Source of the DNA: Muscardinus avellanarius
Taxonomy: Eukaryota > Chordata > Mammalia > Rodentia > Gliridae
Direction: 5' to 3'
NCBI GenBank assembly: GCA_963383645.1
Contig: OY726574.1
Coordinates: 54,177,477-54,241,476, forward strand
DNA length: 64,000 bases
The translations under genes and the position numbers were made by a program. The notes under the pieces are model-generated. The model was given only the letters and a program-made list of their open reading frames with translations. It made no database searches and was not told the origin of the DNA. Each line of letters starts with the position of its first letter. Position 1 is the stretch's first letter. Positions 41,817 to 53,754 of the stretch are shown one piece after another.

Positions 41817-42001
41817 TCATAGATTGAACCCAGGGGCATTCTACTTGTAAGCTACACCCCCAGCCCTATTTTATTTTTATTTTGAAGCAGGATCTCACTA
41901 GTTTATGAGTGTCTCACTACTTGCTGAAACTGTCCTCGAACCTGGGACCCTCCTGTCCCACTCCCAAGTGCTGGGATGCAAACCTTGCCACATGCCTGGC
42001 T
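41817..42001 (-). mobile_element. SINE, old
   Basis: Begins inside the ID part without an A-tail. Confidence 0.78.
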
Positions 42002-43179
42002 GGATGTTTTCTTTTGTATCACATCAAGAGGCATGTACTGTCTGGCTGGCCTACCCTTCCTGGTGTCAAGGCTGTAAAATATTTCATTGACATTTCCCCT
42101 CATAGTTCTGTCCACTAGTGATTAGTTAAATCAGTTACTTTATTGGGAATAGCAAAATAACGATTTTCTAAATCTGTTATTTCTTTCACATTTATTACCT
42201 GTCTTTTTTTTGAAAAAGGAACTTTCACTCACCAACTAGGGCTGTTCAGTTACCTTGAAATCAAATCCTGATACACAGGATGAGTGCTACAGCCTTTCAC
42301 TAATTGCCTCTTTGCAGAGGAACATACTTTGGAGCCTTGCTGTGATAGGCTTGGCACCGGCCAGCGTGGGTAATTTGAGGGAAGTTTAAGGAAAGGACTA
42401 CTTACAACGGTATACACAATATTTAAGAAAGCTGGTGGGGATAGTGCAGTACCTCCGGGACTTATAACAGTGGGGAAGAGAGCTGCCACCACCTCTGAGC
42501 CTAGAGAGACAAGGGACTGGAGCGGGTGGGGCGTAGGTGTGCGCAAGAGGGCTGACGGGTTTTCAGTAGAAACGGGCGAGTTGGTCTGGCAGTTGGCAGC
42601 GAGGAAGCCAGGTGAATGTATCTTCTACTCTGTTCTCAGCCCTGCAGTCTCCTTCGGGGTCTCATTAACTGAAAAACTAGCATGCAAAAGAGCACATACA
42701 GCCCATAAGGGATAGCAGACAAGTTATAGCTAGCGTTTATTATTTACTTCCTCCTCTTTGTTATTTTAGGCATCATTATGGAAACATTAAAAATATTTTG
42801 GTGTGTTTCAGTCAGTCTTGTCATCATTGCTGGTACTCGTGTGTCCCATCTTTGACTAAGGGCAGCGTCTTCGTGTTAGCTCCCATGTTGTGTGTATATA
42901 ACCTTAATAATCTTTGATGGGGCTTCCTTGTTCTTGGGACTTAATCTTGCAAGTTTCTTGTTCCAGCTTGGAAATCACCCATTCCTCCAGGAAACTACGC
43001 TTCTGGTGGGGCATGATGTCCTGAACACTCATTGCTACGAGGTTCAGATTGCTTCTTGTCCTTGTTCAGTGAATAGAGCTATATTTCATTTTTGAAAAGG
43101 GAAAAAAGTACTTTATACAGATTATTTGCCATCAGTTGGGCTATTTAATTTCAGGTTGTTTTCAATATTTAGTAATTGC

Positions 43180-43344
43180 TTTCCCTTTTTTGGTGGTACT
43201 GGGCATTGAACCCAGGGGCATTCTATCTCTGAGCTACATGTTAATTTTTCAATTTGAAACAGCCTCACCAAGTTGCTGAGGGCCTTGCTAAATTGCTGAG
43301 GCTGTCCTCCTATCTCAGCATCCCAAATACTAGGATTACAGGTA
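43180..43344 (-). mobile_element. SINE, shortened
   Basis: ID and head both carry deletions. Confidence 0.75.
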
Positions 43345-43553
43345 TGGAACCCAGAGGGGCATTGCACCTCCAAGCTACATCCCCAACCGTATTTTTTTTT
43401 TTTTTTTTTTTTTTTAGTCTTTTCATTTTTGTACCAGGGTCTTACTGAGCTGCAAAGGGCCTTGCTAAGTAGCTGAGGCTGCCTGCGAACTGTGATCCTC
43501 TGGTCTCAGACTCCCGAATGATGGGATTGCAAGCGTGCGCCACCACACCCAGC
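43345..43553 (-). mobile_element. SINE with T-run in the linker
   Basis: ID part 43345-43391, T24, head 43430-43553. Confidence 0.8.
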
Positions 43554-44099
43554 TCTTTCTTTCCTTTTTAATGTAATTTTGTTTTTGTGTTTGTACAAAC
43601 ACCTACATGGCTTAAAAGTGAAAATTATGGAAAATATTCAATTCTCACTTCCGTCTATGTCTTCTCCATCTTGTTCTTTTCTCTTTCCCATTTTATGCTT
43701 TTTTAAAGTAAATGTTCAGTGTTTCTTATAAATAAAAGTAAGCACATGTACGTATATGTATAAGTTCATACTCATATTTCTATGCCTTTCTGACACAAGA
43801 AGTAGCATGTCTCGTGCCCTGCCTTTGTACAGAGATGTCCATTCCTTTGGGTGGCTGCGCAGCTGCAGTGTTCCATTCTGTGGCTCTTAACACTGCTCAG
43901 TCTCCTATCAGTGGACATTCGTGTTGTTTATAATCTCGGGCTGGTCGGGAGTAATAGTGCACATATGTCAGTTTACATTTTGCCAGGGAATTTTCAGATT
44001 CCTATAAGTGAGATTGCAAGGTCAGAGGTGGCACATGCATTTGAGAGTTTGTTCCTTGTTGCAGTATTTGCCATCTTCTAGGAGTCGTTCTATTTCACT

Positions 44100-44302
44100 T
44101 TGTTTTTGTTTTCAGTGTTGGGGATTGAACTCAGGGTCATTCTATCTCTAAGCTACACTCCCAGCCCTATTTTTTAATTCTTTATTTTGAAACAGGGTCT
44201 CACTAAGTTGTGGAGTAGCTGGGATTGGCTGGGAACCTGTGGCCCTTCCTGTCTCAGCCTTCCAAGTACTGGAATTACAAGTGTGCCCCACTACGCCCAG
44301 TT
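44100..44302 (-). mobile_element. Class A SINE, head deletion
   Basis: 'gttgtggagtagctggg' skips the usual repeat of the head. Confidence 0.85.
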
Positions 44303-44420
44303 TAGACATTTGAATGTTAATTGCTGAAAAGTACATTCTCAGTATAATTTTAATTTGTATTTTCTTAAAACAGTAAGCTTTAACATTTTTCATTTGGTTT
44401 TTGAACCCCACCTAAGGCCA

Positions 44421-45065
44421 GCCACTTGTTAGCCTTATGATTTGTGTACAGAAGTTCTTAAGAGTTTTAATATTAAAATAATTTTTTTCAAGATTATACA
44501 TAGTCTCTCATATGGCTGTTAGGAATACTAAATCCTCTAATGTATGCAAAGTGCCTTTTATAGTTCCTGGTATTCAGTAAATTTTAGCTATCGTTATCAC
44601 CATCATGTTCATCATTATCTGTTTTCATGATTTTCCTTGGGGAAAGAGGACTTTTGTGTTGACCAAGTGATTATTCCCCCCCCCCCATGCCTCAGGCCAG
44701 TTTCTTATTGTGTGATTTTGGAACAAGTTATGTAATTTCTTTGAGCTTGACTTATTTAATCAGCCAAATGAGAATTTCATAGGTTTTAATTATCAGGATT
44801 AAATGAAATATTTACTTGTAGTGCCATAGTGACGTGCACTGGTAGTGTGTGAATAGTTACTATCCCCCTGGCTTTTCCTGTACATTATTAGATATAATGA
44901 AAGTTCCACTATAGGTAAAGATACTACTGGAAACTTGGGAGGGGAGTAAAATAGGATGTCTTTATTGAATCTGATCTTTGATTTCTATTATTGCTTTTTA
45001 AAATCCAAATTTTCAATTTAAAATTATATTATTCAATTTAAAAAATTACATTAAAATATATATAG
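44421..45065. other. Intronic block with MIR
   Basis: No gene; MIR at 44685-44850; remainder unassigned. Confidence 0.45.
44685..44850 (+). mobile_element. MIR
   Basis: 'gtgtgattttggaacaagtt', 'atgtaatttctttgagcttg' and 'ggattaaatgaaatattta' in MIR order. Confidence 0.7.
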
Positions 45066-45256
45066 GTTGTGTGTGGTGTGTGTTTTATTGGGATTGAACT
45101 CAGGAGCATTCTACCTCTCGAGCTACACTCCCGGCCCTATTTTTTATTTTGAAATAGGGTCTCACTAAGTTGCTGAGACTGGCTGCCCTAACCTGGGATC
45201 TTCCTGTCTCAGTCTTCCAAGTTCTGGATTACAAGTTTGCACCACCACATCTAGGG
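45066..45256 (-). mobile_element. SINE
   Basis: (TG)n-like tail; diverged head. Confidence 0.8.
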
Positions 45257-45337
45257 AAAATCCAAATTTTCAACTTAGCATTCTTGGATTAGTGGGATAG
45301 CCTAGCTGTTTCCAATATAACCCATATTCTATCTTCT

Positions 45338-45410
45338 CTCTCTTTTCTTTCTCTCTTTCTTTCTTTCTCTTTCCTTTATCTCTTTTTTTTTTTTTTTTTT
45401 TTTTTTTTTG
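45338..45410 (+). repeat. Pyrimidine tract
   Basis: TCTCTC/TTTC runs followed by T26, tail of the SINE at 45375-45610. Confidence 0.85.
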
Positions 45411-45610
45411 CGGTACTGGGGATGAAACCCAGGGACATTCTACCTCCAAGCTACACTTCCAGCCCTATTTTTTATTCTTTATTTTGAAACAGGGTCTCAG
45501 TGAGTTTCGGGGGGGGGGCCCGCACGAAGTAGCTGAGGCTGCCCTCGAACCTTGATCCTGCCGTCTCAGCCTCCCGAGTGCTGGGCTCACAAGCCTGTGC
45601 TTTTTGCCAT
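45375..45610 (-). mobile_element. Class A SINE
   Basis: Contains G9 in the head; end of head replaced by 'tgctttttgcc'. Confidence 0.85.
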
Positions 45611-45862
45611 GAGGACTCGCCTGCCTATTTTCGTAGTCCTAATTCCCACCATTTTCCAAAGCAGACTGTTCTCCAGGTAGATTTTCTTGCTCTCTGAAGT
45701 AGCTTACTCTTTCCTACTTTTGCTCTACTATTTCCATAGCCGTCATTCTCCCCTGGAGTTCTCGCCGGTGTTCTGCTTCCTTTTTTCATAGTTGTAGTCT
45801 GACATAAAATACAGCTGTGGTACACTGCTATTTCTGTTTTGAAATATTAGTATTTGTAGTCT

Positions 45863-46068
45863 TAGCTGGGTGTGGTGACACATGCTTGTAATCCCAGCAC
45901 TTGAGAGGCTGCGGTTCGAGGACAGCCTCAGCTACTACTTAGTGAGGCCCTTTGCAACTCAGTGAGACCCTGTTTCAAAATAAAGAATAAAAAATAGGGC
46001 TGGGGGTGTAGCTTGGAGGTAGCATGCCCCTGGGTTCCATCCCTAGTACTGCCCCCCCAAAAAAATAG
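45863..46068 (+). mobile_element. Class A SINE
   Basis: TSD AGTATTTGTA at 45849-45858 and 46069-46078. Confidence 0.92.
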
Positions 46069-46103
46069 TATTTGTAATGTTTCATGTAGTTTAGAGCTTA
46101 ATC

Positions 46104-46484
46104 ATAAGCTGGTTGTGGTGGCACATGCTAGCAGTCTCAGTACATGGGAGGCTGAGACAGGAGGATCACGGGTTCTTGGCCAGCCTCAGCTACTTAGCGA
46201 GGCCCTCTGCAGCTTAGTGAGTCCCTTTTTTCAAAATAAAGAATAAAAAATAGTGGCCGGGCGTGTTGGCGCACACTTATAATCCCCGTGCTTGGGAGGC
46301 CAAGACAGGAGGATCACGCTGGTTCAAAGCCAGCTGCGTGCTCTGGCTTAAGAGACCCTGTTTTCAAATAAAAAAGTACAAAAATAGGTCTGGGAGTGTA
46401 GCCCGGAGGTAGAAGGGTTTCGAGGAACCCCAGTACCACCCCCCCAAAAAAAATAGTGCTAGGGGTGTAGCTTGGAGTTGTACA

Positions 46485-46516
<32 letters not shown>

Positions 46517-46525
46517 AGAAAAAGA
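46104..46525 (+). mobile_element. SINE split by class C
   Basis: Head 46104-46246, ID tail 46457-46480 plus an (AAAAG)n tail. Confidence 0.85.
46257..46447 (+). mobile_element. Class C SINE, nested
   Basis: TSD AAAAAATAGTG at 46246-46256 and 46447-46457. 'agctgcgtgctctggctta' shows a small insertion. Confidence 0.92.
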
Positions 46526-46722
46526 GCCGGGCGTGGTGGCGCAGGCTTGTAATCCCTGGGCTTGGGAGGCTGAGACAGGAGGATCCTGCAGGTTTGAAGC
46601 CAGCCTTGGCTGGTTTAAGAGACCCTGTTTCCGGATAAAATATAAAATAGGTCTGGGAGTATAGCCCGGAGGAGGAAGGCCCCTGGGTTTCATCCCTAGT
46701 ACCAAAAAAAAAAAAAAAAAGA
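46526..46722 (+). mobile_element. SINE intermediate between class B and C
   Basis: Head ends 'ttggctggtttaagagaccc' as in class C, but the tail 'gtctgggagtatagcccgga' and 'ggcccctgggtttcatccc' is class B. Confidence 0.88.
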
Positions 46723-46914
46723 AAAGAAAAAGAATTTAATTATAACTGTTTTGTATGTTAACCACTCTGATTGAAAATTCCTTTAGATCTAGCCATAATT
46801 CTGGATGATATTATTCTGTTAATACTTGTTAATTGTTATGATGATTATCTCTCCCATTCTCCCATTCTTTCTTTTTCAATTAGGACTCTTTCAGTTATAA
46901 AAAATAAAACTCGC

Positions 46915-47098
46915 TGGGCGTGGTGGCGCACGCTTGTAATCCCCGCGTTTGGGAGGCAGAGACAGGAGGATCGCGCAGGTTCGAAGCCAGCCGCGTGTGC
47001 TGGCTTAGGAGACCCTGTTTCCAAATAAAAATGTAAAAAGAGGTCTGGGAGTGTAGCCCGGAGGTAGAAGGGCTTCCAGGAACCCCAGTACCACCAAA

Positions 47099-47137
<39 letters not shown>

Positions 47138-47138
47138 A
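46915..47138 (+). mobile_element. Class C SINE, (AAAT)n tail
   Basis: TSD AAATAAAACTC before and after the (AAAT)11 tail. Confidence 0.93.
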
Positions 47139-47284
47139 ACTCAGCTTGAAATTTGTATGTAAAAAGAATTTATGGATTCAGGGAAACTTGATTCCATTAA
47201 AGGTAAAGGTTCAGTTGAATTTAACAAGTACTGGAACTGAAACTTCAAACTTACACAAGCTTTCTTTCTGTATTCTCTAATTCT

Positions 47285-47515
47285 TTCTTTCCTCCTTTTT
47301 CTTCTCTCTCTTTTTTTTTGGTATTGGGATTGAACTCGGGGCATTCTGCTTCCAAGATACACCTCAGCCCTATTTTCTTTCTATTTTTGAAACAGGGCCT
47401 TGCCAGGTTGGTGAGTCTCACTACCTGCTGAGGCTGTCCTTGAACCTGTGATTCTCCTGTCTCAGCCTCCCAAGTACTTGGATCACAGGCGTGCCCACAT
47501 GCCTGCCTTCTCCTA
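47285..47515 (-). mobile_element. SINE, old
   Basis: CT-rich tail; head variant 'ggtgagtctcactacctgct'. Confidence 0.8.
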
Positions 47516-47975
47516 TTCTTCTTTATGTTGAGATCATTCTCTCTGGTTGTAGACTGGTGTTATTACATGTGGAGATGTGGCTGCCCCAGCACCAGAGCTG
47601 TGTACCTGACAGCTTCAGCTCTGCTCACTCACCGCTCTGTATCCAAGTCTAGACCTCTGCAGGAAGGATCGTTAAGCCGTGGCCGGCCCACTTCTTAACT
47701 GAGCACTTGTGCTGGGAGGGTAGTCACACGAGCTATGAGAGCAGGCAGTGTCCAGGAGGATGGGGGCAATGGGGCAGGATACCATAGACAGCCTTTATAC
47801 TGACGCTTTCTCCTTCCCCCTTTTCTTTGATCTTAAATAAGTCACTTAAACTCTCCCAAACAGCAGTTTCCTCAGTCTATAAAATGAAGTAAAATGAAGT
47901 TAACTACTTCATAGGTTGGTGATGACAACAAAATGATACAAGCTCCCCCCCCCTCCTTCTCCCTTGCTCTCTCTC
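47516..47975. other. Intronic block with MIR
   Basis: Unique to about 47820, then MIR. Confidence 0.45.
47822..47935 (+). mobile_element. MIR
   Basis: 'aataagtcacttaaactctc', 'gcagtttcctcagtctataa' and 'ctacttcataggttggtgat'. Confidence 0.8.
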
Positions 47976-48226
47976 ATCTATCTATCTATCTATCTATCTA
48001 TCTGTCTATCTATCTATTTTTGCGGGTCTGGGGATGGAACCCAGGGCCATTCAACCTCCCAGCTACACCCCCTGCCCTATTTTTTATTCTTTATTTTGAA
48101 ACAGGGTCTCCCTGAGTTTGCGGAGGGCCTCACTAAGGAGCTGAGGCTGCCTGTCAGCCTCCATCCTCCAGTCTCCGCCTCCTGAATGCTGGGATGACAA
48201 GCGTAGACCACCACGCCCGGCTTCTA
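47976..48226 (-). mobile_element. Class A SINE with (TCTA)n tail
   Basis: (TCTA)10 at 47976-48018. Confidence 0.9.
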
Positions 48227-48579
48227 CATTTTTTTCTTATAGCAGTGTTTGAAACTTCACAAAACCAATAGTGAAGTCTGGTTAAGAGTGGCTGCCTTTT
48301 GGCCTTGACTCACATCCTGTGTTCACCTGGCTCCGAGGCTCTTCACCTGCAGGAGCTCCTGCCACTCCAGGCGCCAGCTAGCCTCCTGGCATCGCCCGCT
48401 TGGTCCCACCCCCACCCAGCATCTGCAGTCTTTTTACGTGGTAGAGGAGGAAGAATCAATGACTTCATATAGCTTTTATAGTTTTAGACCAAGTATCATT
48501 ATTGTTGTTGTTGTTAAATTATAATTATTATTTGAATAAAAACGGTGGGCTTGTTTTATAATTGTGGCATTCAGCTCTT
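48227..48579. other. Unique intronic block
   Basis: No gene or repeat recognised. Confidence 0.5.
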
Positions 48580-48784
48580 CTCTCTCTCTCTTTTTTTTGG
48601 TGGCACTGGGAATTAAATCTGGAGGGCATTCTACCTCAGCTCTTTTCATTTTTTGTTTTGAAGTAGGGTCTAACTAGGTTACTGAGAGTCTGGACTATGC
48701 ACTGCTGAGGCTGTCCTCCAACCAGCAGTCCTCCTGCGCAGCCTCCTCAGTCCTGGGGTTACAGGTGTAATCCCATGCCTGGGT
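48580..48784 (-). mobile_element. SINE, old
   Basis: CT-rich tail; diverged. Confidence 0.78.
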
Positions 48785-49345
48785 TCTCTCTTCCTTATGA
48801 TAGTTCCAGAGTGACCACAAATCTAGTGAATTGTGGGCTGGGAGTCTATTACAAGCTTCACATCTATGTTAATTAGGAGTCTGGATTATAAGGGATTAAA
48901 AGCCCTACTCAAATTGCTTAACCAGTTAAAAAAAAAAAGTTGCCTCTGCATAATTCCTAGCTAGATTCTAGGGTCAGTGGTGTCTTGATTTAGAACTCAA
49001 ATGATGTGTCTAGAAGCTGAGTTTCCAGATCTGCTTTTTGGTTGTTTCCCTTCTCAGGTAGATAGCTGTGTTTGCATGATGGTTGCCAGTAACTTCTAGG
49101 ACTTTTTTTTTTTTTTAAGGCACAGCAGAAATAAAAATTCTTTTAAAATATAAAAAGAGTTTCTGATTGACCTAATCAACTCAGATCTTGTACCCATATT
49201 TGAGCCAGGCTTAGTGATTTGAAAAATAGTATGCAAATAATTTAAGTCAACTTCAGTCTCAGCACTAGGGAAATTGGAGTTCATTTATCAAAAGAGAAAG
49301 AGAAATGAACACAAATAGCATATACCTCTTTAAATGAAGACCCCT
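48785..49345. other. Unique intronic block
   Basis: No gene or repeat recognised. Confidence 0.5.
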
Positions 49346-49550
49346 CGCCAGGCTTGGTGGCACATGCTTGTTAATCCCAGTTGTTGAGAGGCAGAGACGG
49401 GAGGATGCAAGTTCTAGGACAGCCTCAGCCAATAAATAGGTTCTCTTCAACCTAGTGAGACCCTGTTTCAAAAATAAAAATAAAATAGAGATGATGTAGC
49501 TCGGAGGTAAAATGTCCCTAGGTTTAATGTCCACACACAAAAAAAGGAAA
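49346..49550 (+). mobile_element. SINE, diverged
   Basis: Complete head and shortened ID tail. Confidence 0.8.
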
Positions 49551-49629
49551 ATTAAATGAAGACTCATCAGTAAGGGAAATCCAAATAGTGAGTTTTTTTT
49601 TATTTTTTTGGAAGTGGCTTTAAATAAGT

Positions 49630-49778
49630 TTATTGTTTTTGTTGTTGTTCTTTTGCAGTACTGAAGGTGGAACCCAGGGGCATTCTACCTCCGAGCTACA
49701 CCCCTGGTCCTATTTTTTAGTCTATATATTTTTGAAACAGGGTCTCATTGAGTTGTGAAGAGCCTGGTGCACCCGGCT
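49630..49778 (-). mobile_element. SINE lacking most of its head
   Basis: Jumps from 'gaagagcctgg' to 'tgcacccggct', yet TSD GGCTT(T)AAATAAGTT is kept around it. Confidence 0.85.
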
Positions 49779-49791
49779 TAAATAAGTTGGT

Positions 49792-50014
49792 TTTTTTTTT
49801 TTTTTTTTTTTTGGTGGTACTGGGGGTGGAACCCAGAGGCTTTCTACCTCGGGGCTACACTCCCAGACCTATTTTATATTTTATTTGGAAACAGGGTCTC
49901 ACTAAGTTGCTGAGAGCCTCACTCAGTAGCTGAGGCTGGCTTTGAACCTGCGCGATCCTCCTGTCTCAGCCTCTCATGCGCTGGGATTATAAGGGTAACA
50001 CCACCATGTCCATC
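49792..50014 (-). mobile_element. Class B SINE
   Basis: T22 tail; 'cctctcatgcgctgggatta' variant shared with 23012. Confidence 0.9.
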
Positions 50015-50081
50015 TCCTTAAAGACATTAGATTATTGACAGCCAGTTACCAAAGACTGTGAATTTAAGACCACCAACTGAG

Positions 50082-50294
50082 CCAGGCGTCCTGGGGCATT
50101 CTTGTAATCCTAGTACTTGGGAGGCTGAGACAGGAGGATCACAGGTTCAAAGCCAGCCTTGGCAACTTAGATAGGCTCTCAGCAACTTATGGCTCTGTTT
50201 TCAAATAAGAAGTAAAATTGGGTGGGGAGTAGCTTGGAGGTGGAAAGCCTCTGGGTTCAATCTTCAGTACTGGGGGCAAAAAAAAAAAAAAAGA
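50082..50294 (+). mobile_element. SINE
   Basis: TSD AGACCACCAACTG at 50067-50079 and 50293-50305. Confidence 0.9.
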
Positions 50295-50416
50295 CCACCA
50301 ACTGGGATAACATTTGCTTTTTTAAGGGAAGGATGTCTTTTTGCTGCTTTACCTTGGAGATATATATAGTGATTTTTTGATATGTCTGTCGGGTCATATC
50401 AGAACCAAATACAGAT

Positions 50417-50622
50417 CCTTTTTTTCTTGGGTGCTGGGAATTGAACCCAGGAGCGTTTTTTCTCTGAGCTGTATCCCAAACCCTTTATAATATTTTTATT
50501 TTGAAACGGTCTTGCCCAGTGAGTTGCTGAGGATGTCCCTAAATTGCTGAGGCTGGCCTCAGACTTGTGACCCTCAGCCTTCCAAGTGCTGGGATTGTAG
50601 GCGTGCGGTACCATTCCTGGTC
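50417..50622 (-). mobile_element. SINE, old
   Basis: TSD AAAT(A/G)CAGAT(C/T)CT around it. Confidence 0.8.
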
Positions 50623-51452
50623 AAATGCAGATTCTTGTTCTTTGCGCAGCCTTAACGTAGACACTTGGGAGTGGGAGAGGTCTGCTGGGGTATGTTTTTT
50701 AATAGGAGCTGGGTGATCGCATAGCCAGGCTTGGGTAGTTGCCAAGTTGCTAGACATTATGCCTCCTAAGTACCTCTTTGGGGAGCTTCTGTGTGTAAAT
50801 TGAAGTAGGAGCAGGTGGGAAAAGGCTTGCCTTCCATTTCAGACATTCTTTTCTCTTTTTAAAAGTGTGGTTAAAGGAAACACCATGCTATGTGAAAGAG
50901 GATGAACTTCTCACACTTGCTGGGAAAGCTGCCTTTATTTTGTTTGTTCTGATTGTTTTTTAGATGAGGTATCAAATTTGATTTAGAATCCAAATAAGGT
51001 GATCCTTACTCGTAGTCATGATTTTAACCTCCCAGTACCTTGTTCCTTTGCCTGCTATATGGAAAGACATTGCTGTTTTGTATAGTAACTTAGGAAGAAA
51101 TGTTCTAATGTAAAAAAGCTAGAAAAGAATAGTTTATAGACAAACTTTCACAAATTGAAAAGACATTGGAAATTTACTGTTGCTAGGAAATTGAATTTTT
51201 TCTACATAAAAACAAATTTTGATTACTAATGGCTGTTAGGTTTCTGAGCTTTAAAATTTTGGGGTTCTGATGCTTTACATGTAAGCTCCATGACGATAGG
51301 TATTTGATTGTATTGATTGCTGATGTATCAGTAATTCTTGGGACAGTGCCTGGACCATTGTAAGTTTTCAGTAAACATTAGTTGTCAAGTTACCAGAAAT
51401 ATCTTTTGCTTGTTTGTTTCTGTGACAAAGGTTGTCATGTTAAGAGATAGGG
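50623..51452. other. Unique intronic block
   Basis: A short MIR-type tail may lie at 51330-51375 ('acagtgcctggaccattgta'). No gene. Confidence 0.45.
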
Positions 51453-51663
51453 TAAGCCGGGCGTGGTGGCGCACGCTTGTAATCCTGCGCTTGGGAGGCT
51501 GAGACAGGAGGATCGCATGGGTTCGAAGCCAGCCTCAGCTACTTAGTGAGGCTCTCAGCAACTTAGTGAGACCCTGTTTCCAAATAAAATATATAAAAGG
51601 TCTGGGAGTATAGCCCGGAGGTAGAAAGCCTCTGGGTTCTACCCCTAGTACCACAAAAAAAAA
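51453..51663 (+). mobile_element. Class B SINE
   Basis: Close to class B consensus. Confidence 0.92.
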
Positions 51664-51929
51664 GGTAGAATTGGTAATTTGTTTAAATCTAAACTGTATT
51701 TTGGAAGATAAGGTTTTCAGCCTACAAATGTCTAGATGAGATACCTCATAGTTAATACTTCTTGCTATGTCTGTGGACTTAGACTGAGCAACCAGGAGCC
51801 AATAATGTCTATTTTTATATTTTTGCATATTTATTATTTAATTTAATCTTTTTTGTGTATGGTACTGGGGATGGATGCTAGGGGCATTCTACCTCCTAGC
51901 GGTACCCCCAGCCCTATTTTATTTTTTAT

Positions 51930-52136
51930 TTATTCACTCATTTATTTTTTTGTGGCACTGGTGAGTGAATCCAGGGGCATTTTACTTCCAAGCTTCACCC
52001 CCAGTTCTATTTTATTTTTATTTTGCTAGGTTAATGAGAATTTCACTATTTGTTGAGGCTGTCCTTGAACCTGGGATCCTCCTTTCTCAGCCTCCCAAGT
52101 ACTAGGATTACAAGCTTGTACCACCATATCTAGCTC
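51930..52136 (-). mobile_element. SINE, old
   Basis: Complete, with deletion at the linker. Confidence 0.8.
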
Positions 52137-52147
52137 TTATTCTTTTA

Positions 52148-52326
52148 AGAAATTTTTATATTTACTTTTTTTGTGGTACTGGAATGGAACTCAGGGGCAT
52201 TCTACCTCCACACCCGCATTCCTATTTTATTTTTTAGAGTTGCTGAGGCTGGCTGTGAGCTCGTAATCTTCCTGACTTGGCCTCCCAAGTACTGGGATTA
52301 CAGGCACGTACCAGCAGGCCTGGTTT
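52148..52326 (-). mobile_element. SINE, shortened head
   Basis: Linker runs directly into 'gagttgctgaggctgg'. Confidence 0.78.
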
Positions 52327-52465
52327 ATTCTTTTTATTTTGAAACAGGGTCTTGCAAAGTTACTGAGAGTCTCACTAAGTTACTGAGGTTGGCTGCTAAC
52401 TTGCAATCCTCTAGTCTCAGCATCTGAAGTACTGGGATTACAAGGTATGCCACTATGCTAAGCAT

Positions 52466-52640
52466 TTCATTTAATCTTTACAACAACCTCATAGGTCGCA
52501 TGAGGCAGCTGTTACTGCCACTTTAGAAATGAAATTAAGCCTCAGAAAAGGTAAATGAATCCCCTAAAGGTATATAGCCAGTAAGTGGCAGGCTTGGGAA
52601 GAGCATCAAAGTTCAGTATGCCACAAAGAGAAGTGTTTGT
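52466..52640 (-). mobile_element. MIR, antisense
   Basis: 'acaacaacctcataggtcgc', 'ccactttagaaatgaaatta', 'agcctcagaaaaggtaaatg' and 'agccagtaagtggcaggctt' read as the MIR complement. Confidence 0.8.
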
Positions 52641-52761
52641 GTGTAGGGAGAGCACTTTGTACACAGAATATACTAAACACCTAATTAAATTGCCTGAAAA
52701 GTATAGGTGCCAGTAAAGATAGAGTGACAAGATGGGATATATCAAATTGTACAGAAAAATC

Positions 52762-53197
52762 TCTTTTTTTGTGCTACTGGGGGTTGGACCCAGGACATTC
52801 TACCTTTGAGCCACACCCGCCCCCACCCCCAGCCCAGCCTTTTTATTTCTGTGTTTTTTTTTTTTTTTTTTTTTTTGTGGTACTGGGGGTGGAACCCAGA
52901 GGCTTTCTACCTCTGGGCTATACTCCCAGACCTTTTTTATATTTTATTTGGAAACAGGGTCTCACTAAGTAGCTGAGGCTGGCCTCGAACCTATGCGATC
53001 CTCTTGTCTCAGCCTCCCAAGTGCGGGGATTACAAGCGTGCGCCACCACGCCCGGCTTTTATTTCTGTTTTGAAACAGGGTCTTGCTAGGTTGCTGAGAG
53101 CCTCACCAGTTGCTGAGGTTGACCCAGAACTTGTGGTACCCTGTCTCAGCTCTCCAAGTCCTGAGATTACAGGCATGTGCCACCGTGCCTGGCTCAG
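52762..53197 (-). mobile_element. SINE split by class B
   Basis: ID 52762-52836, head 53070-53197; site duplication TTTTATTTCTGT. Confidence 0.85.
52848..53057 (-). mobile_element. Class B SINE, nested
   Basis: T22 tail; lies between the two TTTTATTTCTGT copies. Confidence 0.9.
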
Positions 53198-53754
53198 TAT
53201 GAATCTTAACAAGGATCTATTGAAGAGGTTGGAGGGGGAAGGTACGTCCTGTGGTACTTTATCTTAGAAGCAGTTGTCTAGAACTTGACAGGGTGAGGTA
53301 GGAAAGCCAGCTCTTTGACTTAACCGGTAATGTGTTGTAAAATTAAAATAGCTCCCCCCCAAACCCTGTCTTTGCTGCATTTGACATGTCTGGAAATAAG
53401 TGTTGATAGGCCAGCTAAGCTAGTCAGCGTACTGATCTGAAGTACAGTAAGGATGAATAGTTCTGATGGTGGTGATTAATGGCGCCATCATGCAGATCAT
53501 TAAATAGACAGTAGTCACATTTTACCAAATTGGTGTGAAGTAAAATATGGGGTGGCTTTTGGAAAATGTTAAAAGAATATCTATTTGATGAAGAGTTTAT
53601 TGTCCCAGGTGAACATTTATCAGGGGCTTGGAATGGGAATTGACCACAAAGAAATATGAGGAAACTTTATAGGGTAATGGAGGTATTAAATTCCTATTTG
53701 ACGAAGAGATTAATGGTCCTAGAACAGAACTGAAGTTTTTCATTTCTTTTTATT
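53198..53754. other. Unique intronic block
   Basis: Two similar phrases, 'atttgatgaagagtttattg' (53583) and 'atttgacgaagagattaatg' (53696), suggest an old local duplication. Confidence 0.4.

Larger units (their letters stand above)
40633..44420 (-). mobile_element. Ancient L1, antisense, 3' region, SINE-riddled
   Basis: Unique pieces between SINEs read in order as the complement of an old L1 3' end: 'aaaattcaaacatacacaga' (40660), 'ataaccacaatggtcattat' (41200), 'tgttgaagagacctagatta' (41660), 'tccactagtgattagttaaa' (42110), 'ggaaatcacccattcctcca' (42969), 'cattctgtggctcttaacac' (43874) and 'agtgagattgcaaggtcaga' (44006). The family is L1M-like, named from memory. Confidence 0.65.
51848..52463 (-). 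mobile_element. SINE split by two other SINEs
   Basis: ID part 51850-51920; a matching head lies at 52326-52463. The pairing is inferred. Confidence 0.6.
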
